Source: Lachnospiraceae bacterium
GTDB lineage: Bacteria > Bacillota > Clostridia > Lachnospirales > Lachnospiraceae
NCBI GenBank assembly: GCA_026169045.1
Contig: JAPFDH010000118.1
Span: 1 to 53,833 of the forward strand
Direction: 5' to 3'
DNA: 53,833 bases
A program made the translations under genes and the position numbers. The notes below the pieces were generated by a model. That model saw only the letters and a list, made by a program, of their open reading frames with translations, made no database searches and had not been told where the DNA came from. This document shows, one piece after another, positions 35,264-44,234 of the stretch. Each line of letters starts with the position of its first letter. The stretch's first letter is position 1.

Positions 35264-36430
35264 ATGAAAATCACAGGTGCAAAACGTTTGGATGCGTTTC
35301 AAAATGGAATTTTTTCTGAGTTGGATCAGAAAAAAGAAGAACTGATAAAAGAGGGAAGAACCGTATATAATCTGTCTGTGGGAACACCGGATTTTGAGCC
35401 GGATGCCCATGTAATAAATGCATTGGTGGAAGCAGCAGGAAAACCGGAAAATTATAAGTATTCGCTCAGAGATAAAGAAGAATTGATCCAAGCAGTTATC
35501 CTTTATTATAAAAATCGTTTTGACGTAGAATTAGATGCCGAAGAAACCATGGCTTTGTATGGATCACAGGAGGGAATAGCACATATCGGTATGGCACTCT
35601 GCAATCCTGGGGACTTGGTATTAGTACCAAATCCGGGTTATCCGGTTTTTGAAATCGGACCTTACTTGGCGGGAGCAGAAATCGGTTATTATGAATTGTC
35701 ACCGGAGAATAATTATTTACCGGATTTAAATGCAATCCCGGAGGATATGGTAAAACGGGCCAGGATGATGATTGTATCCTATCCTCTCAACCCCGTATGC
35801 GCTGTTGCACCGGATTCATTTTATGAAGAATTGATTTCATGGGCAGAGAAAAATGAAGTGATTATCGTTCATGACAGTGCCTATGCAGACATTGTATATG
35901 ATGGAAAGGTATGCCGTTCCTTTTTATCTTTTGAAGGAGCGAAAAAAGTGGGAGTAGAGTTATATTCTCTATCCAAATCATTTAATATGACAGGATGCCG
36001 TGTTTCATTTGTATCAGGAAATAAAGAAATTATAAAGAATTTCCGTAAACTTCGTTCACAGATTGATTACGGACTATTTTTCCCGATTCAGGATGCTGCC
36101 ATTGCTGCCTTAACCGGACCTCAGGATAGTGTGAAAAAACATTGTATGGAATATGAGAAACGGAGAAATGCGTTGTGTGAAGGTTTAAAGAAAGCTGGAT
36201 TTGAGGCACCGCTCAGCGCCGGAAGTATGTTTGCATGGATGAAAGTGCCGGAAGGATATTCATCCACTGAATTTTGTCTGAAGCTTATGGAAAAAACAGG
36301 AGTGCTTTGCACACCGGGCAATGCGTTCGGATCATTGGGAGAAGGATACGTCCGTTTCGCCCTGGTTCTTCCGGTGGAACAGATTAGAGAAGCAGTAGCA
36401 CTGATTCAGGAAGGATTCGGTGTAAAATGA
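35264..36430 (+). CDS. Class I/II aminotransferase with altered NPTG motif
   Basis: A 388-residue PLP enzyme of fold type I, near the LL-DAP aminotransferase and aspartate aminotransferase groups. It has LSVGTPDFEPD at the N-terminus, YGSQEGIAHIG, NPGYPVFE, and the PLP Lys in YSLSKSFNMTGCRV. The usual NNPTGA reads LNPVCAVA, so Thr-Gly is Val-Cys, while the Asn-Pro needed near PLP is kept. The substrate is not assignable. The start has a GAGGGG site. Its stop region overlaps the next gene by four bases (ATGA), so it is translationally coupled to a HAD-IIA phosphatase. Confidence 0.85.
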   Translation: MKITGAKRLDAFQNGIFSELDQKKEELIKEGRTVYNLSVGTPDFEPDAHVINALVEAAGKPENYKYSLRDKEELIQAVILYYKNRFDVELDAEETMALYGSQEGIAHIGMALCNPGDLVLVPNPGYPVFEIGPYLAGAEIGYYELSPENNYLPDLNAIPEDMVKRARMMIVSYPLNPVCAVAPDSFYEELISWAEKNEVIIVHDSAYADIVYDGKVCRSFLSFEGAKKVGVELYSLSKSFNMTGCRVSFVSGNKEIIKNFRKLRSQIDYGLFFPIQDAAIAALTGPQDSVKKHCMEYEKRRNALCEGLKKAGFEAPLSAGSMFAWMKVPEGYSSTEFCLKLMEKTGVLCTPGNAFGSLGEGYVRFALVLPVEQIREAVALIQEGFGVK

Positions 36431-37245
36431 GTGAACAGATCCGCAGTAAAATGCATAAGAAAAAACTTTTTTTGTTTGATATTGATGGGACAATCGCTGT
36501 GGATGAAAGGGTATTTGAAGGAACGATGGAGCTTCTTTCCTATATTCGCAGTATTGGAGGAAGATCTGTTTATATTACAAATAATTCTACAAAAAGCAGG
36601 GCAGACTATGTAGAGAAATTTCATAGAATGGGAATTGAAGCAGAGGAAAGTGATTTTATTACTGCGACCTATGCCACATGTCAGTATCTGAAAAAAAATC
36701 ATAGAAATGACTGGATTTATGTGGCCGGAACAAAATCGTTTATCCAGGAATTAGAGCAGGAAGGGTTTCATGTGACAACAGATGGCCAAAGGGATGTGCA
36801 AGTGGTTTTGGTTGGATTTGATAGTGAACTGACCTATGAAAAGGTAACTTGTGTTTGCCGGTATTTATTGACCAGGCCCGACTGCGTGTATTTGGCTACC
36901 AATCCCGATTTGTGCTGCCCCACGGGTTTTGGCAGTATTCCGGATTGCGGAGCTATCTGTAAAATGATCAGCTATGCCGCAAAAAGAATGCCATTGTATT
37001 TGGGAAAGCCGAATCCTGCCATTGTGGAATATTGTTTGGAACAGGCCGGTTTTTCAAAAGAGGAAACCCTGGTAGTAGGTGACCGGCTTTATACGGATAT
37101 TGCGGTGGGCATTGCTGCTGACGTGGATACAGCTTTGGTTTTTACCGGGGAGGCAAAACCGGAGGACTTGAAAGACAGTGAATATTTGCCAACATGGAAA
37201 TTTGATTCAATCCGGCAGTTGGCAGATTGTTTTATGGGAAAATAG
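36427..37245 (+). CDS. HAD-IIA phosphatase (NagD/PNPase-like)
   Basis: A 272-residue HAD hydrolase of subclass IIA. Motif I is FLFDIDGTIAVD, motif II YITNNSTKS, a large cap domain lies in the middle, and motif III/IV is YLGKPNPAI...VVGDRLYTDIAVG. NagD-type enzymes act on nucleoside monophosphates or small phosphorylated metabolites. It overlaps the aminotransferase by four bases. A conserved CapB-type unit starts 68 bases downstream. Confidence 0.9.
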   Translation: MSEQIRSKMHKKKLFLFDIDGTIAVDERVFEGTMELLSYIRSIGGRSVYITNNSTKSRADYVEKFHRMGIEAEESDFITATYATCQYLKKNHRNDWIYVAGTKSFIQELEQEGFHVTTDGQRDVQVVLVGFDSELTYEKVTCVCRYLLTRPDCVYLATNPDLCCPTGFGSIPDCGAICKMISYAAKRMPLYLGKPNPAIVEYCLEQAGFSKEETLVVGDRLYTDIAVGIAADVDTALVFTGEAKPEDLKDSEYLPTWKFDSIRQLADCFMGK

Positions 37246-37313
37246 TGATGGGGTAGTGAAGGTTGTTATGGCGATATCAATAGAAAAGAGAGAAAAAGAC
37301 TGGAGGAATTTAT

Positions 37314-38042
37314 ATGCAGTTTGTAGATATTCATAACCATATACTGCCCTGTGTGGATGATGGGTCACAAAGTTTGGAACAATCCATGCGAATGTTAAAA
37401 ATTGCTTATCAGGAAGGTATTCGTGCGATTTGTCTGACACCACATTATTTACCTCCCAGATATGAAGTTCCGGTGGAAAATTTAAAAAAATCGAAAGATC
37501 TTTTACAGGAAGCGTTAATTCAGGAAGGAATGGCAATACAACTGTATCTCGGACATGAAATTTATTATCGACAATCTGTATTGGAACAAATTTTGAATCG
37601 TAAAGCATTGACTATGGCAGAAAGCCGATATGTCTTAATGGAGTACAATGTAAATGAGACAGCTGCTCAGATTGAATCCAGCATTCACGAACTGGCAAAT
37701 GCAGGTTTGCGGCCCATTATTGCACATCTGGAACGTTATCAGAGTCTTGTGGGAGACTGGAAAAAAGTGGAAACATTGATTGATTTAGGGGCTTATGTCC
37801 AAATTAATGCAGGAAGTATTGAAGGCGTTTTCGGGTATAAAACTGCACGTTGGGCAAAGATGCTTCTGAAGAAAGACCTGGTTCATATAGTAGCTACCGA
37901 TGCTCATAATGAAGAACGACGGGCACCAAAATTAAATGAGTGTGCCAGGTATCTTATGAGAAAATATGGGGAAGACTATACTCAGTTACTTTTATGGGAA
38001 AATCCATGCAGAGTAATTGAAAATAAGTTTATTCAGGAGTAG
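37314..38042 (+). CDS. PHP-type tyrosine-protein phosphatase (CpsB/YwqE family)
   Basis: A 242-residue metal-dependent phosphotyrosine phosphatase. The N-terminal metal motif is DIHNHILPCVDDGS, later metal ligands are in LGHEIYY, IAHLERY and ATDAHNEERRAP. Such enzymes reverse autophosphorylation of a BY-kinase, here encoded two genes downstream. A GGAGG site precedes ATG 37314. The three genes are packed with gaps of five bases or an overlap, forming one functional unit of phosphatase, membrane adaptor and kinase. Confidence 0.9.
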   Translation: MQFVDIHNHILPCVDDGSQSLEQSMRMLKIAYQEGIRAICLTPHYLPPRYEVPVENLKKSKDLLQEALIQEGMAIQLYLGHEIYYRQSVLEQILNRKALTMAESRYVLMEYNVNETAAQIESSIHELANAGLRPIIAHLERYQSLVGDWKKVETLIDLGAYVQINAGSIEGVFGYKTARWAKMLLKKDLVHIVATDAHNEERRAPKLNECARYLMRKYGEDYTQLLLWENPCRVIENKFIQE

Positions 38043-38047
38043 TAAAG

Positions 38048-38785
38048 GTGATGGAAGAAAAGCGTCGGGATGAAATTGAAATCAATTGGACAGAGTTGGC
38101 TGGAGCGATACTTAGTAAGTTATGGATTATCCTGCTTGTTGTAATCGTATGTATACTGGTGGCTTTTTGGGGAACGAAATACTTAATAACACCCATGTAT
38201 ACATCGTCGTCCAGTGTTTATATTATGAATCGGCAAAATGAAAGCCAGATTTCTGCCAGCGATTTGAGTAGTGCCGATATGCTGACAAAGGATTGTCAAA
38301 AGTTAGCCATGAGCAGAACGGTACTGGATGAAGTATCTGAAGTGATGGCGCTTGATTTAAGTTATGAACAAATGAAAGAAAAGGTAAGTGTTTCTATCCA
38401 AAATGATACACGAGTCCTGGTTTTTTCCGTTATTGATGAGAACCCGGAACGGGCAAAGGAAATTGTGGATACTGTAACAGAAATTACACGGGGGAAAATT
38501 AAAGAAATCATGGGAGTGGATGAAGTGAATATCATTGATTCCGGAGATATTGCAATAGCTCCCTCCAGTCCTAATGTAATGATGAATATATTTTTGGCGG
38601 CTGCAATTGGTGCGTTTGCTGCAATTGCGGTTATAGTCATAGTATTTATTGCAGATGATACCATTAAAACCAGCGATGATATTGTCGCTTATTTGGGAAC
38701 AACAGCTTTGGGTGTTATCCCCAATGTGGAAGATAATAAGAGAGCAGCGTCTGCCAGAAAAGAAAAAAGGAGGAGGAGAGAGTGA
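38048..38785 (+). CDS. Wzz-type chain-length / kinase-activating membrane protein (CpsC/YwqC family)
   Basis: A 245-residue protein with TM1 at about 24-45, an extracytoplasmic loop of some 130 residues and TM2 at about 180-205, then a short basic cytoplasmic tail (RKEKRRRRE). In Firmicutes the C-terminal part of this protein activates the separate kinase CpsD. GTG 38048 is eight bases after AGGAG; ATG 38051 is an alternative one codon on. The next gene overlaps its end by four bases. Confidence 0.88.
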   Translation: MMEEKRRDEIEINWTELAGAILSKLWIILLVVIVCILVAFWGTKYLITPMYTSSSSVYIMNRQNESQISASDLSSADMLTKDCQKLAMSRTVLDEVSEVMALDLSYEQMKEKVSVSIQNDTRVLVFSVIDENPERAKEIVDTVTEITRGKIKEIMGVDEVNIIDSGDIAIAPSSPNVMMNIFLAAAIGAFAAIAVIVIVFIADDTIKTSDDIVAYLGTTALGVIPNVEDNKRAASARKEKRRRRE

Positions 38786-39462
38786 TCCGTGTAAAGCTTA
38801 CAAGACCACAGAGAGAACGGGACTACCGTATTGCAGAAGCATTTAAAGCACTTCGAACCAATGTTCAGTTTTGCGGTGTGGAAAATAAAATTATTATGCT
38901 GACCAGCAGTATTCCTGGAGAAGGTAAGACATCCACATCGTTCAATTTAGCAGCTTCGTTAGCTGAGATTGGGAAAAAAGTTGTATTTGTGGATGCGGAT
39001 ATGCGCAAATCAAATCTGATAAAAAGATATATGGTAGATAAAAATGTAAAAGGTCTGAGCCAGTTTCTGTCCGGCCAGAATTCAATTTCTGATGTATTAT
39101 GTGAGACAAGTATTCCAAATCTTCATATGATATTTGCCGGAGCTGTTCCGCCAAATCCGGCTGAATTGTTGAATGGAAGTGTTTTTGAAAAACTGATTCA
39201 TTCTATGAAAAAGCTATACGATTATGTGATTATTGATACCCCGCCTTTGGGAAGTGTAACGGATGCTGCGGTTGTTTCCAGAGTTTGTGATGGCGTTATT
39301 TTTGTATGCGCAGCTGGAGAAGTGAAACGGAAATTTGTTCAGGATATTGTTCAACAAATTACGGCGACCGGAGTGAAACTGTTGGGAGTTGTATTGTCGA
39401 AAGCTGAAAATGGCGGAAGAGGTTATTATAATAAGTATTATGGCAAGTACTATGGAAAATAG
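38782..39462 (+). CDS. Bacterial tyrosine kinase (CpsD/CapB family)
   Basis: A 226-residue cytoplasmic BY-kinase. The P-loop is SSIPGEGKTS, Walker A' VFVDADMRK, Walker B VIIDTPPLG. The C-terminus carries a Tyr cluster (GYYNKYYGKYYGK), the sites of autophosphorylation. It starts with GTG 38782, overlapping the CpsC-like gene, which supplies the activating domain. Normally it regulates capsule or exopolysaccharide export, but no glycosyltransferase, flippase or polymerase follows. The next gene is tyrS. Confidence 0.9.
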   Translation: MIRVKLTRPQRERDYRIAEAFKALRTNVQFCGVENKIIMLTSSIPGEGKTSTSFNLAASLAEIGKKVVFVDADMRKSNLIKRYMVDKNVKGLSQFLSGQNSISDVLCETSIPNLHMIFAGAVPPNPAELLNGSVFEKLIHSMKKLYDYVIIDTPPLGSVTDAAVVSRVCDGVIFVCAAGEVKRKFVQDIVQQITATGVKLLGVVLSKAENGGRGYYNKYYGKYYGK

Positions 39463-39478
39463 ATAAAAGGAATGAAGA

Positions 39479-39522
39479 GGGGTACCGGTTTGCTGTTTTT
39501 GGGACGAAACCAGTGCCCCTTT
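39479..39522 (+). terminator. Hairpin after the tyrosine kinase gene
   Basis: GGGGTACCGGTTT (39479-39491) pairs with AAACCAGTGCCCC (39507-39519) with one mismatch and a wobble; the T run is only three bases, so termination is unsure. Confidence 0.5.
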
Positions 39523-39553
39523 CAGAGTCTTTCGGTAAGGACGGGGATTTCGC

Positions 39554-39582
39554 TTGAAAAATAATGGCAGCTATGATAAAAT
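39554..39582 (+). promoter_or_regulatory. Promoter for tyrS
   Basis: TTGAAA (39554-39559), a 17-bp spacer and TAAAAT (39577-39582). No T-box motif is present in this leader, unlike many Firmicute tyrS genes. Confidence 0.55.
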
Positions 39583-39650
39583 CTAACAGATACAATGGTT
39601 TTATAGCCAAATTTAAGATAGACAAAGAGACAGATTAGGAGGAAACATCC

Positions 39651-40874
39651 ATGTCACAGAATGTTTATGATGTGTTAGTGGAAAGAGGATTTATTGAACA
39701 GTGTACCCATCCGGAAGAAGTACGCGAATTATTGGGAAAGGAAAGTGTGACATTTTATATTGGATTTGATGCGACAGCAGATAGTCTGACAGCGGGTCAT
39801 TTTCTCACGATTATGGCTATGATGCATATGCAGCGTGCGGGACATAGACCAATTGCGTTATTGGGTGGAGGAACCACTATGATTGGCGATCCCAGTGGAA
39901 AATCCGATATGAGAAAAATAATGACAAAGGAAACGATAGAGCATAATGCGAAGCGTTTCTATGAACAATTATCCCGTTTCATCACATTTGATAATGATAA
40001 GGCGATTATTGAAAATAATGCAGACTGGCTTTTAGGTTTAAACTATGTGGATTTCTTAAGAGAAGTAGGGGCAGAGTTTTCTGTAAATCGTATGCTTACT
40101 GCAGAATGTTATAAACAGAGAATGGAGAGAGGTCTTACATTTTTTGAATTTAACTATATGATTATGCAGTCCTATGACTTTTTAGTACTGAATCGGAAGC
40201 ATAATTGCTGTCTGGAAATGGGCGGAAATGATCAATGGTCCAATATTATTGGCGGAGTAGAATTGATCCGTAAGAAGGAAAAGAAACCGGCTTATGGTCT
40301 TACATTTAAACTTTTAACTACCAGTGAGGGAATTAAAATGGGAAAGACCATGAAGGGTGCTGTATGGTTGGATCCTGAAAAGACATCTCCGTATGAATTC
40401 TATCAATATTGGAGAAACATTGAAGATGTGAAAGTAGAGGAATGCCTTGGCCTTCTGACATTTTTGCCAATGGACGAAGTCCGTCGTTTAGGAGCATTGG
40501 AAGGCGCTAAGATAAACGAAGCAAAAGAAGTTTTGGCATATGAGATTACAAAGATTGTCCATGGCGAGGAAGAAGCAAAGAAAGCGCAGGATGCAGCAAG
40601 AGCAATTTTTGCAGGCGGTGCAAAACATGATGATATGCCGACTACTGAACTGGAAGCAGCTCGCTGGGAAAACGGCATTGATTTGATTTCTCTTCTGGTA
40701 GAAGGAAAAATGTGTGCGACAAGATCAGAGGCGAGACGTCAGATTCAGCAAGGTGGAGTATCCATCAATGATGTACGTGAAACAGCGGTGGATCGTATCG
40801 TTACTGAAGCAGACAAAAAAGAGGGATCTGTTGTGATCCGTAAAGGAAAGAAAGTTTACCATCAGTTTAAGTAA
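39651..40874 (+). CDS. tyrS: Tyrosyl-tRNA synthetase
   Basis: A 407-residue class I synthetase attaching tyrosine to tRNA-Tyr. The HIGH-like signature reads TAGHF and the KMSKS-like loop is [14 protein letters not shown]-type tyrosine pocket residues appear in [16 protein letters not shown]-terminal S4 domain ([20 protein letters not shown]) binds the tRNA arm. AGGAGG precedes ATG 39651. This is the TyrZ-like branch judging by the KMGKT loop, an inference. Confidence 0.95.
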   Translation: MSQNVYDVLVERGFIEQCTHPEEVRELLGKESVTFYIGFDATADSLTAGHFLTIMAMMHMQRAGHRPIALLGGGTTMIGDPSGKSDMRKIMTKETIEHNAKRFYEQLSRFITFDNDKAIIENNADWLLGLNYVDFLREVGAEFSVNRMLTAECYKQRMERGLTFFEFNYMIMQSYDFLVLNRKHNCCLEMGGNDQWSNIIGGVELIRKKEKKPAYGLTFKLLTTSEGIKMGKTMKGAVWLDPEKTSPYEFYQYWRNIEDVKVEECLGLLTFLPMDEVRRLGALEGAKINEAKEVLAYEITKIVHGEEEAKKAQDAARAIFAGGAKHDDMPTTELEAARWENGIDLISLLVEGKMCATRSEARRQIQQGGVSINDVRETAVDRIVTEADKKEGSVVIRKGKKVYHQFK

Positions 40875-40951
40875 TAAATGGCAGATGCAAATGACATATG
40901 CCATTGAAAAAACAGAGATAACGGATTGAATCTCAGAACAGGAGGTGGCAA

Positions 40952-41089
40952 ATGCCGTTTTTAGCTGAATTTGGAATAGAAGCAATTCGGTTTATTTTTC
41001 TGGCAGTAGTCGCTGTGGCAGCAGTGGCAGCCGGAAAAAAATTTCGGGATTATAAAGATGCAAAGAAAGATACGGAGGCTAAGCTGTGA
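40952..41089 (+). CDS. 45-residue single-helix membrane peptide upstream of alaS
   Basis: An unrecognised small protein beginning MPFLAEFGIEAIRF. A hydrophobic helix (IFLAVVAVAAVAAG, about residues 15-28) is followed by a strongly charged cytoplasmic tail rich in Lys and Asp (KKFRDYKDAKKD). A textbook AGGAGG site with six bases of spacing precedes its ATG, and its TGA overlaps the GTG start of alaS (GTGA), so alaS translation is probably coupled to it. It is alanine-rich (10 of 45), which raises a possible leader role, although no attenuator hairpin is seen between them. Confidence 0.75.
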   Translation: MPFLAEFGIEAIRFIFLAVVAVAAVAAGKKFRDYKDAKKDTEAKL

Positions 41090-43731
41090 GTAAGAAATAT
41101 GGAATTAATGAATTGAGAAAAATGTTCCTGGAATTTTTTGAAGAAAAGGGACATCTTTCTATGAAAAGTTTTTCTCTGGTGCCCCATAATGATAATAGTC
41201 TTTTAATTATCAATTCAGGTATGGCACCATTAAAGCCGTACTTCACTGGTCAGGAAATTCCGCCGCGCAGACGTGTGACGACATGTCAGAAATGTGTTCG
41301 TACAGGTGATATCGAAAATGTAGGAAAAGATGGCCGTCATTTGACATTTTTTGAGATGCTCGGTAATTTCTCTTTTGGAGATTACTTTAAAAAAGAAGCC
41401 ATTGCATGGTCATGGGAATTTTTAACAGAAGTAGTTGGTCTGGATCCAAATCGTTTATATCCTTCCGTTTATGAAGAAGATGACGAAGCGTTTGAAATAT
41501 GGAACAAACAACAGAATATTCCGGCAGAACGAATTTTCCGTTTCGGAAAAGAAGATAATTTCTGGGAGCATGGTGCCGGACCATGTGGACCATGTTCTGA
41601 GATCTATTATGATCGTGGAGAAAAGTATGGCTGCGGAAAAGAAGGATGTACGGTAGGATGTGACTGTGACCGTTACATTGAAGTATGGAATAATGTGTTT
41701 TCTCAGTTTAATAATGATGGAGAAGGGCATTATTCTGACTTGATCCAGAAAAATATTGATACCGGTATGGGATTGGAACGTCTTGGTGTGGTCGTTCAGG
41801 ATGTTGATTCTGTGTATGACATCGATACGATGAAAGCGTTACGTGACCGTATTTGCGAGATCGCAGGTGTGACCTATCAGACAAACCCGAAACATGACGT
41901 ATCTATTCGGTTGATTACTGATCATATTCGTTCTGTGACATTTATGATTTCTGATGGTATTATGCCTTCTAATGAGGGACGCGGATATGTTTTGCGCCGC
42001 TTGTTAAGACGGGCAGCACGTCATGGAAGATTACTGGGTATCAAAGGCGTTTTCCTGGCAGAATTGGGAAAAACAGTTATCGCTACATCGAAAGACGGTT
42101 ATCCGGAATTAGGTGAAAAGCAGAACATGATTCTTCAGGTTATTACACAGGAAGAAAATAAGTTTAATAAAACAATTGATCAGGGATTGGTTATTTTGTC
42201 AGAAATGGAAGAAGAGATGGTTTCCAGTGGTCAAACCGTCCTTTCCGGAGAAAATGCATTCAAATTATATGATACGTATGGTTTCCCTATGGATCTGACA
42301 AAAGAAATCCTGGAAGAAAAGAACTTTACCATAGATGAAGCAGGATTTACAAAGGCTATGGATCATCAGAGAGAAACAGCCAGAGGAGCTCGTCAAAAGA
42401 CAAATTATATGGGTGCAGATGTAACCGTTTATCAATCCATTGATCCAAGTCTGACAACAGAATTTGATGGTTATACCACTTTGGAAGAAGAAGCTGTTAT
42501 TACAGCTCTTACAACAGAAGAGGATTTGGTGCAGGCTTTAACCGAAGGTCAGAATGGAACAATTGTTACAGATCGTACACCATTTTATGCAACCATGGGT
42601 GGACAACAGGGCGATATCGGTATGATTGAGACTTCAAACGGAAGCTTTGAGGTAGTAGATACAATAAAGCTTCAGGGTGGTAAAGTCGGCCATGTGGGTC
42701 ATATGGTAAAAGGTATGCTGGCTGTAGGGGATAAGGTAACCCTGAAAGTAGAGCAAAAGAATCGACTTTCTACGTGTAAGAATCATAGCGCAACCCATCT
42801 CCTTCAGAAAGCTTTACGGACAGTTTTAGGAGACCATGTAGAACAGGCGGGTTCTCTTGTGACAAAAGACAGACTTCGTTTTGACTTTACTCATTTCCAG
42901 GCAATGACACCGGAAGAAATTCAAAAGGTGGAAGATTTGGTAAATGAGAAGATTGCCCAAAATCTTCCGGTTGTTACAGAGGTAATGAATATTGAAGATG
43001 CGAGAAAACGCGGCGCTATGGCTTTGTTTGGAGAAAAATATGGAGAAACAGTCAGAGTCGTATCTATGGGAGATTTCTCTATGGAATTCTGCGGTGGTAC
43101 TCATGTGTCAAATACAGGAGTAATCAATTCTTTCCGTATTATTTCTGAGACAGGAATAGCGGCAGGTGTTCGTCGTATGGAAGCATTAACAGGTGATGCA
43201 TTAATTGCTTATTACAGAAAATTGGAAGAAACTTTGCACGAAGCAGCTGCGTTGGCAAAAACGACACCGGATAGTCTGGCTGCTAAAATTTCTGCTATGC
43301 AGGAGGAAATGAAAGCGCTTCATTCAGAAAACGAAAAGTTAAAGGATAAGCTGGCAAAAGAATCCATGGGAGATGTTATGGATCAGGTGAAAGAGGTCAA
43401 CGGAGTGAATGTACTGGCTATCCGTTTGAATGATGTGGATATGAATGGCCTGAGAAATCTGGGAGATCAATTAAAGGAAAAGCTGGGCGAAGGCGTTATT
43501 GTACTGGCATCCGCAACAGGAGGAAAAGTAAATCTGCTGACTATGGCTACGGATGGTGCCATGAAGGCAGGAGCCCATGCTGGAAACTTAATAAAAGGAA
43601 TAGCTGCTTGTGTTGGCGGTGGCGGTGGTGGCCGTCCGAATATGGCACAGGCAGGAGGAAAGAATCCAGATGGAATAGAAGAAGCGCTGAAAAAGGCTTT
43701 GGAAATTTTGAAAGAGCAGATAAAAGCATAA
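41086..43731 (+). CDS. alaS: Alanyl-tRNA synthetase
   Basis: An 881-residue class II synthetase charging tRNA-Ala. The catalytic core has motif-type segments (SFSLVPHNDNSLLIINSGMAPLKPYF, FRFGKEDNFWEHG), the editing domain carries HSATHLL and a C-terminal FCGGTH zinc-type site, and the end carries the glycine-rich C-Ala segment VGGGGGGRP. The length is normal. The start is GTG 41086 inside the stop of the preceding 45-residue peptide gene, with no good site of its own, so reinitiation is likely. There is no T-box here, in contrast to alaA. Confidence 0.96.
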   Translation: MSKKYGINELRKMFLEFFEEKGHLSMKSFSLVPHNDNSLLIINSGMAPLKPYFTGQEIPPRRRVTTCQKCVRTGDIENVGKDGRHLTFFEMLGNFSFGDYFKKEAIAWSWEFLTEVVGLDPNRLYPSVYEEDDEAFEIWNKQQNIPAERIFRFGKEDNFWEHGAGPCGPCSEIYYDRGEKYGCGKEGCTVGCDCDRYIEVWNNVFSQFNNDGEGHYSDLIQKNIDTGMGLERLGVVVQDVDSVYDIDTMKALRDRICEIAGVTYQTNPKHDVSIRLITDHIRSVTFMISDGIMPSNEGRGYVLRRLLRRAARHGRLLGIKGVFLAELGKTVIATSKDGYPELGEKQNMILQVITQEENKFNKTIDQGLVILSEMEEEMVSSGQTVLSGENAFKLYDTYGFPMDLTKEILEEKNFTIDEAGFTKAMDHQRETARGARQKTNYMGADVTVYQSIDPSLTTEFDGYTTLEEEAVITALTTEEDLVQALTEGQNGTIVTDRTPFYATMGGQQGDIGMIETSNGSFEVVDTIKLQGGKVGHVGHMVKGMLAVGDKVTLKVEQKNRLSTCKNHSATHLLQKALRTVLGDHVEQAGSLVTKDRLRFDFTHFQAMTPEEIQKVEDLVNEKIAQNLPVVTEVMNIEDARKRGAMALFGEKYGETVRVVSMGDFSMEFCGGTHVSNTGVINSFRIISETGIAAGVRRMEALTGDALIAYYRKLEETLHEAAALAKTTPDSLAAKISAMQEEMKALHSENEKLKDKLAKESMGDVMDQVKEVNGVNVLAIRLNDVDMNGLRNLGDQLKEKLGEGVIVLASATGGKVNLLTMATDGAMKAGAHAGNLIKGIAACVGGGGGGRPNMAQAGGKNPDGIEEALKKALEILKEQIKA

Positions 43732-43768
43732 TATAATGTAATAGAGGTATGTTCCGTTACAGCCCTAT

Positions 43769-43781
43769 GGCTGAACTGTTA
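43769..43781 (+). repeat. 13-bp intergenic repeat, copy 2
   Basis: Second occurrence of GGCTGAACTGTTA, here forming a small hairpin with an upstream GTTACAGCC. It lies between alaS and the rpsU promoter. Confidence 0.35.
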
Positions 43782-43812
43782 TAGAAATTTTGAAAAATCG
43801 GCAAAATAATGA

Positions 43813-43840
43813 TTGACGAATTTCTATAATATGCTATAAT
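43813..43840 (+). promoter_or_regulatory. Promoter for rpsU
   Basis: TTGACG (43813-43818), a 16-bp spacer and TATAAT (43835-43840); an additional TATAAT is at 43825-43830. Confidence 0.75.
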
Positions 43841-43929
43841 ATAAAACGTGCTATGGAAATACCCAAACAGTTGTTTTAAGTAACGTATTATGCACAATAC
43901 ACAACTGGAGGGAGGTTAGGTGTGAGCTT

Positions 43930-44106
43930 ATGTCAAATGTAATCGTAAAAGATAACGAGAGTTTAGATAGCGCTTTACGCAGATTTAAGAGAAACTGCGC
44001 AAAGGCTGGGATCCAGCAGGAGATCCGTAAGAGAGAGCATTATGAAAAGCCAAGCGTAAGACGTAAGAAAAAGTCTGAAGCGGCAAGAAAGCGTAAATTC
44101 AATTAA
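43930..44106 (+). CDS. rpsU: 30S ribosomal protein S21
   Basis: A 58-residue, highly basic ribosomal protein beginning [19 protein letters not shown] and ending [13 protein letters not shown], a near-perfect match to the S21 family. It is required for initiation on many mRNAs. A GGAGGGAGG tract lies some 14 bases upstream of the ATG, a rather long spacing. The gene is short, alone, and bounded by a promoter and a terminator. Confidence 0.97.
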   Translation: MSNVIVKDNESLDSALRRFKRNCAKAGIQQEIRKREHYEKPSVRRKKKSEAARKRKFN

Positions 44107-44118
44107 TTGTAACAAAGG

Positions 44119-44155
44119 GAGAGTATACGTGCAGGAGTGCGTGTACTCTCTTTTT
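44119..44155 (+). terminator. Terminator after rpsU
   Basis: GAGAGTA (44119-44125) pairs with TACTCTC (44144-44150), extended by weaker pairs, then T5. Confidence 0.85.
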
Positions 44156-44234
44156 CGATATAGTATGAAATGAGGATGCATAAGATATTACAGAAAAATA
44201 AATGGAAAGGTAGAATGGAACAGGTGAATAAAAG

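Noticed and set aside
37314-39462. Capsule biosynthesis locus
   Set aside because: Only the regulatory triad is present; no glycosyltransferase, flippase or polymerase is near.
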